Shown here: positions 5,688-5,779 of the stretch, in pieces
Layout: each line of letters opens with the position of its first letter
Numbering within the stretch: the first letter of the stretch is position 1
Assembly (NCBI GenBank): GCA_947630515.1
Contig: CANRHY010000063.1
Coordinates: forward strand, 1 to 5,779
Reading direction: 5' to 3'
Length of the DNA: 5,779 bases
Source of the DNA: an uncultured Bacilli bacterium
Lineage (GTDB): Bacteria > Bacillota_I > Bacilli_A > RF39 > UBA660
Made by a program: the position numbers and the translations under genes
The notes under the pieces: generated by a model
Database searches by the model: none
Told to the model about the DNA's origin: nothing
The model's input: the letters and a program-made list of their open reading frames with translations, nothing else

Positions 5688-5695
5688 ACCTTCCT
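5688..5695 (-). promoter_or_regulatory. Shine-Dalgarno of the secreted-protein gene
   Basis: AGGAAGGT (5695-5688) lies six bases before ATG 5681-5679. It falls inside the alternative frame starting at GTG 5702, which argues for the shorter protein. Confidence 0.65.
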
Positions 5696-5707
5696 TTCTC
5701 ACACATG

Positions 5708-5736
5708 AAAAAACACATAGAAAATATTCCTATGTG
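5708..5736 (-). terminator. Intrinsic terminator just upstream of the secreted-protein gene
   Basis: CACATAG (5736-5730), a 9-nt loop and CTATGTG (5720-5714) form a perfect 7-bp stem followed by TTTTTT (5713-5708). Only 26 nt separate it from the secreted-protein ATG, too few for a promoter, so the gene's transcript probably passes through this hairpin. It may therefore act as a leader attenuator, or end an upstream gene while allowing partial read-through. Confidence 0.65.
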
Positions 5737-5755
5737 AATACACTGAAAAAGATAA

Positions 5756-5776
5756 GGTTATCCTCTAATAATAACC
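5756..5776 (-). repeat. Second inverted repeat at the window edge
   Basis: GGTTAT (5776-5771), nine bases and ATAACC (5761-5756) form a 6-bp stem. The following sequence, TTATCTTTTTC, is T-rich but interrupted. It could be a weak terminator of the gene beyond the right edge or an operator. An overlapping near-palindrome, GATAA-CC-TTATC, lies at 5762-5751. No convincing promoter was found in 5737-5779. Confidence 0.35.
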
Positions 5777-5779
5777 CCC

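Overview
This is a strongly AT-rich window in which every supportable gene lies on the minus strand, so it reads biologically from right (5779) to left (1). The conserved core is the secE-nusG-rplK neighbourhood (preprotein translocase subunit, transcription elongation factor, ribosomal protein L11) typical of Bacillota. TGG encodes Trp and TGA acts as a stop, so the standard bacterial code applies. The AT richness, the divergent L11 and the SipW/TasA-like secreted protein suggest an uncultured gut-type member of the Bacilli (RF39-like). That placement is an inference from style and was not tested.

Layout in transcription order. (a) 5779-5682: an upstream edge with two stem-loops, the second shaped like an intrinsic terminator with six Ts. 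(b) 5681-4311: a secreted protein with a TasA/camelysin-like leader, three InlB-B-like beta repeats each carrying two Cys, and a six-Cys tail. (c) 4300-4067: a 77-residue XRE-type regulator 10 nt downstream, whose Shine-Dalgarno (SD) sequence lies between the arms of a perfect 6-bp inverted repeat. A terminator at 4059-4015 closes this two-gene unit. (d) 3927-2287: an intact AAA-ATPase-like/PD-(D/E)XK protein of unknown role with its own promoter and an ambiguous start (GTG, or ATA at 3918). (e) 2271-2242: a very good promoter, then a terminator-shaped hairpin in the short leader of secE (2199-2023). secE is fused by a one-base overlap to nusG (2023-1484). (f) 1455-649: a small protein-kinase-fold gene 28 nt after nusG, probably in the same operon. 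(g) 652-624: a separate extended -10 promoter for rplK, an L1-operon-like leader stem, and rplK starting with GTG at 512 and running off the left edge.

The housekeeping part supplies SecE for the Sec translocon, NusG for elongation and termination control, and L11 for the ribosomal GTPase centre. Against the usual compact secE-nusG-rplK-rplA order, the unusual points are the kinase gene between nusG and rplK, L11 with an acidic Ala/Glu-rich C-terminal extension and a changed proline loop, and the accessory genes directly upstream of secE. The region from 5681 to 2287 looks like accessory cargo. I see no tRNA, rRNA, CRISPR array, transposase or phage gene.
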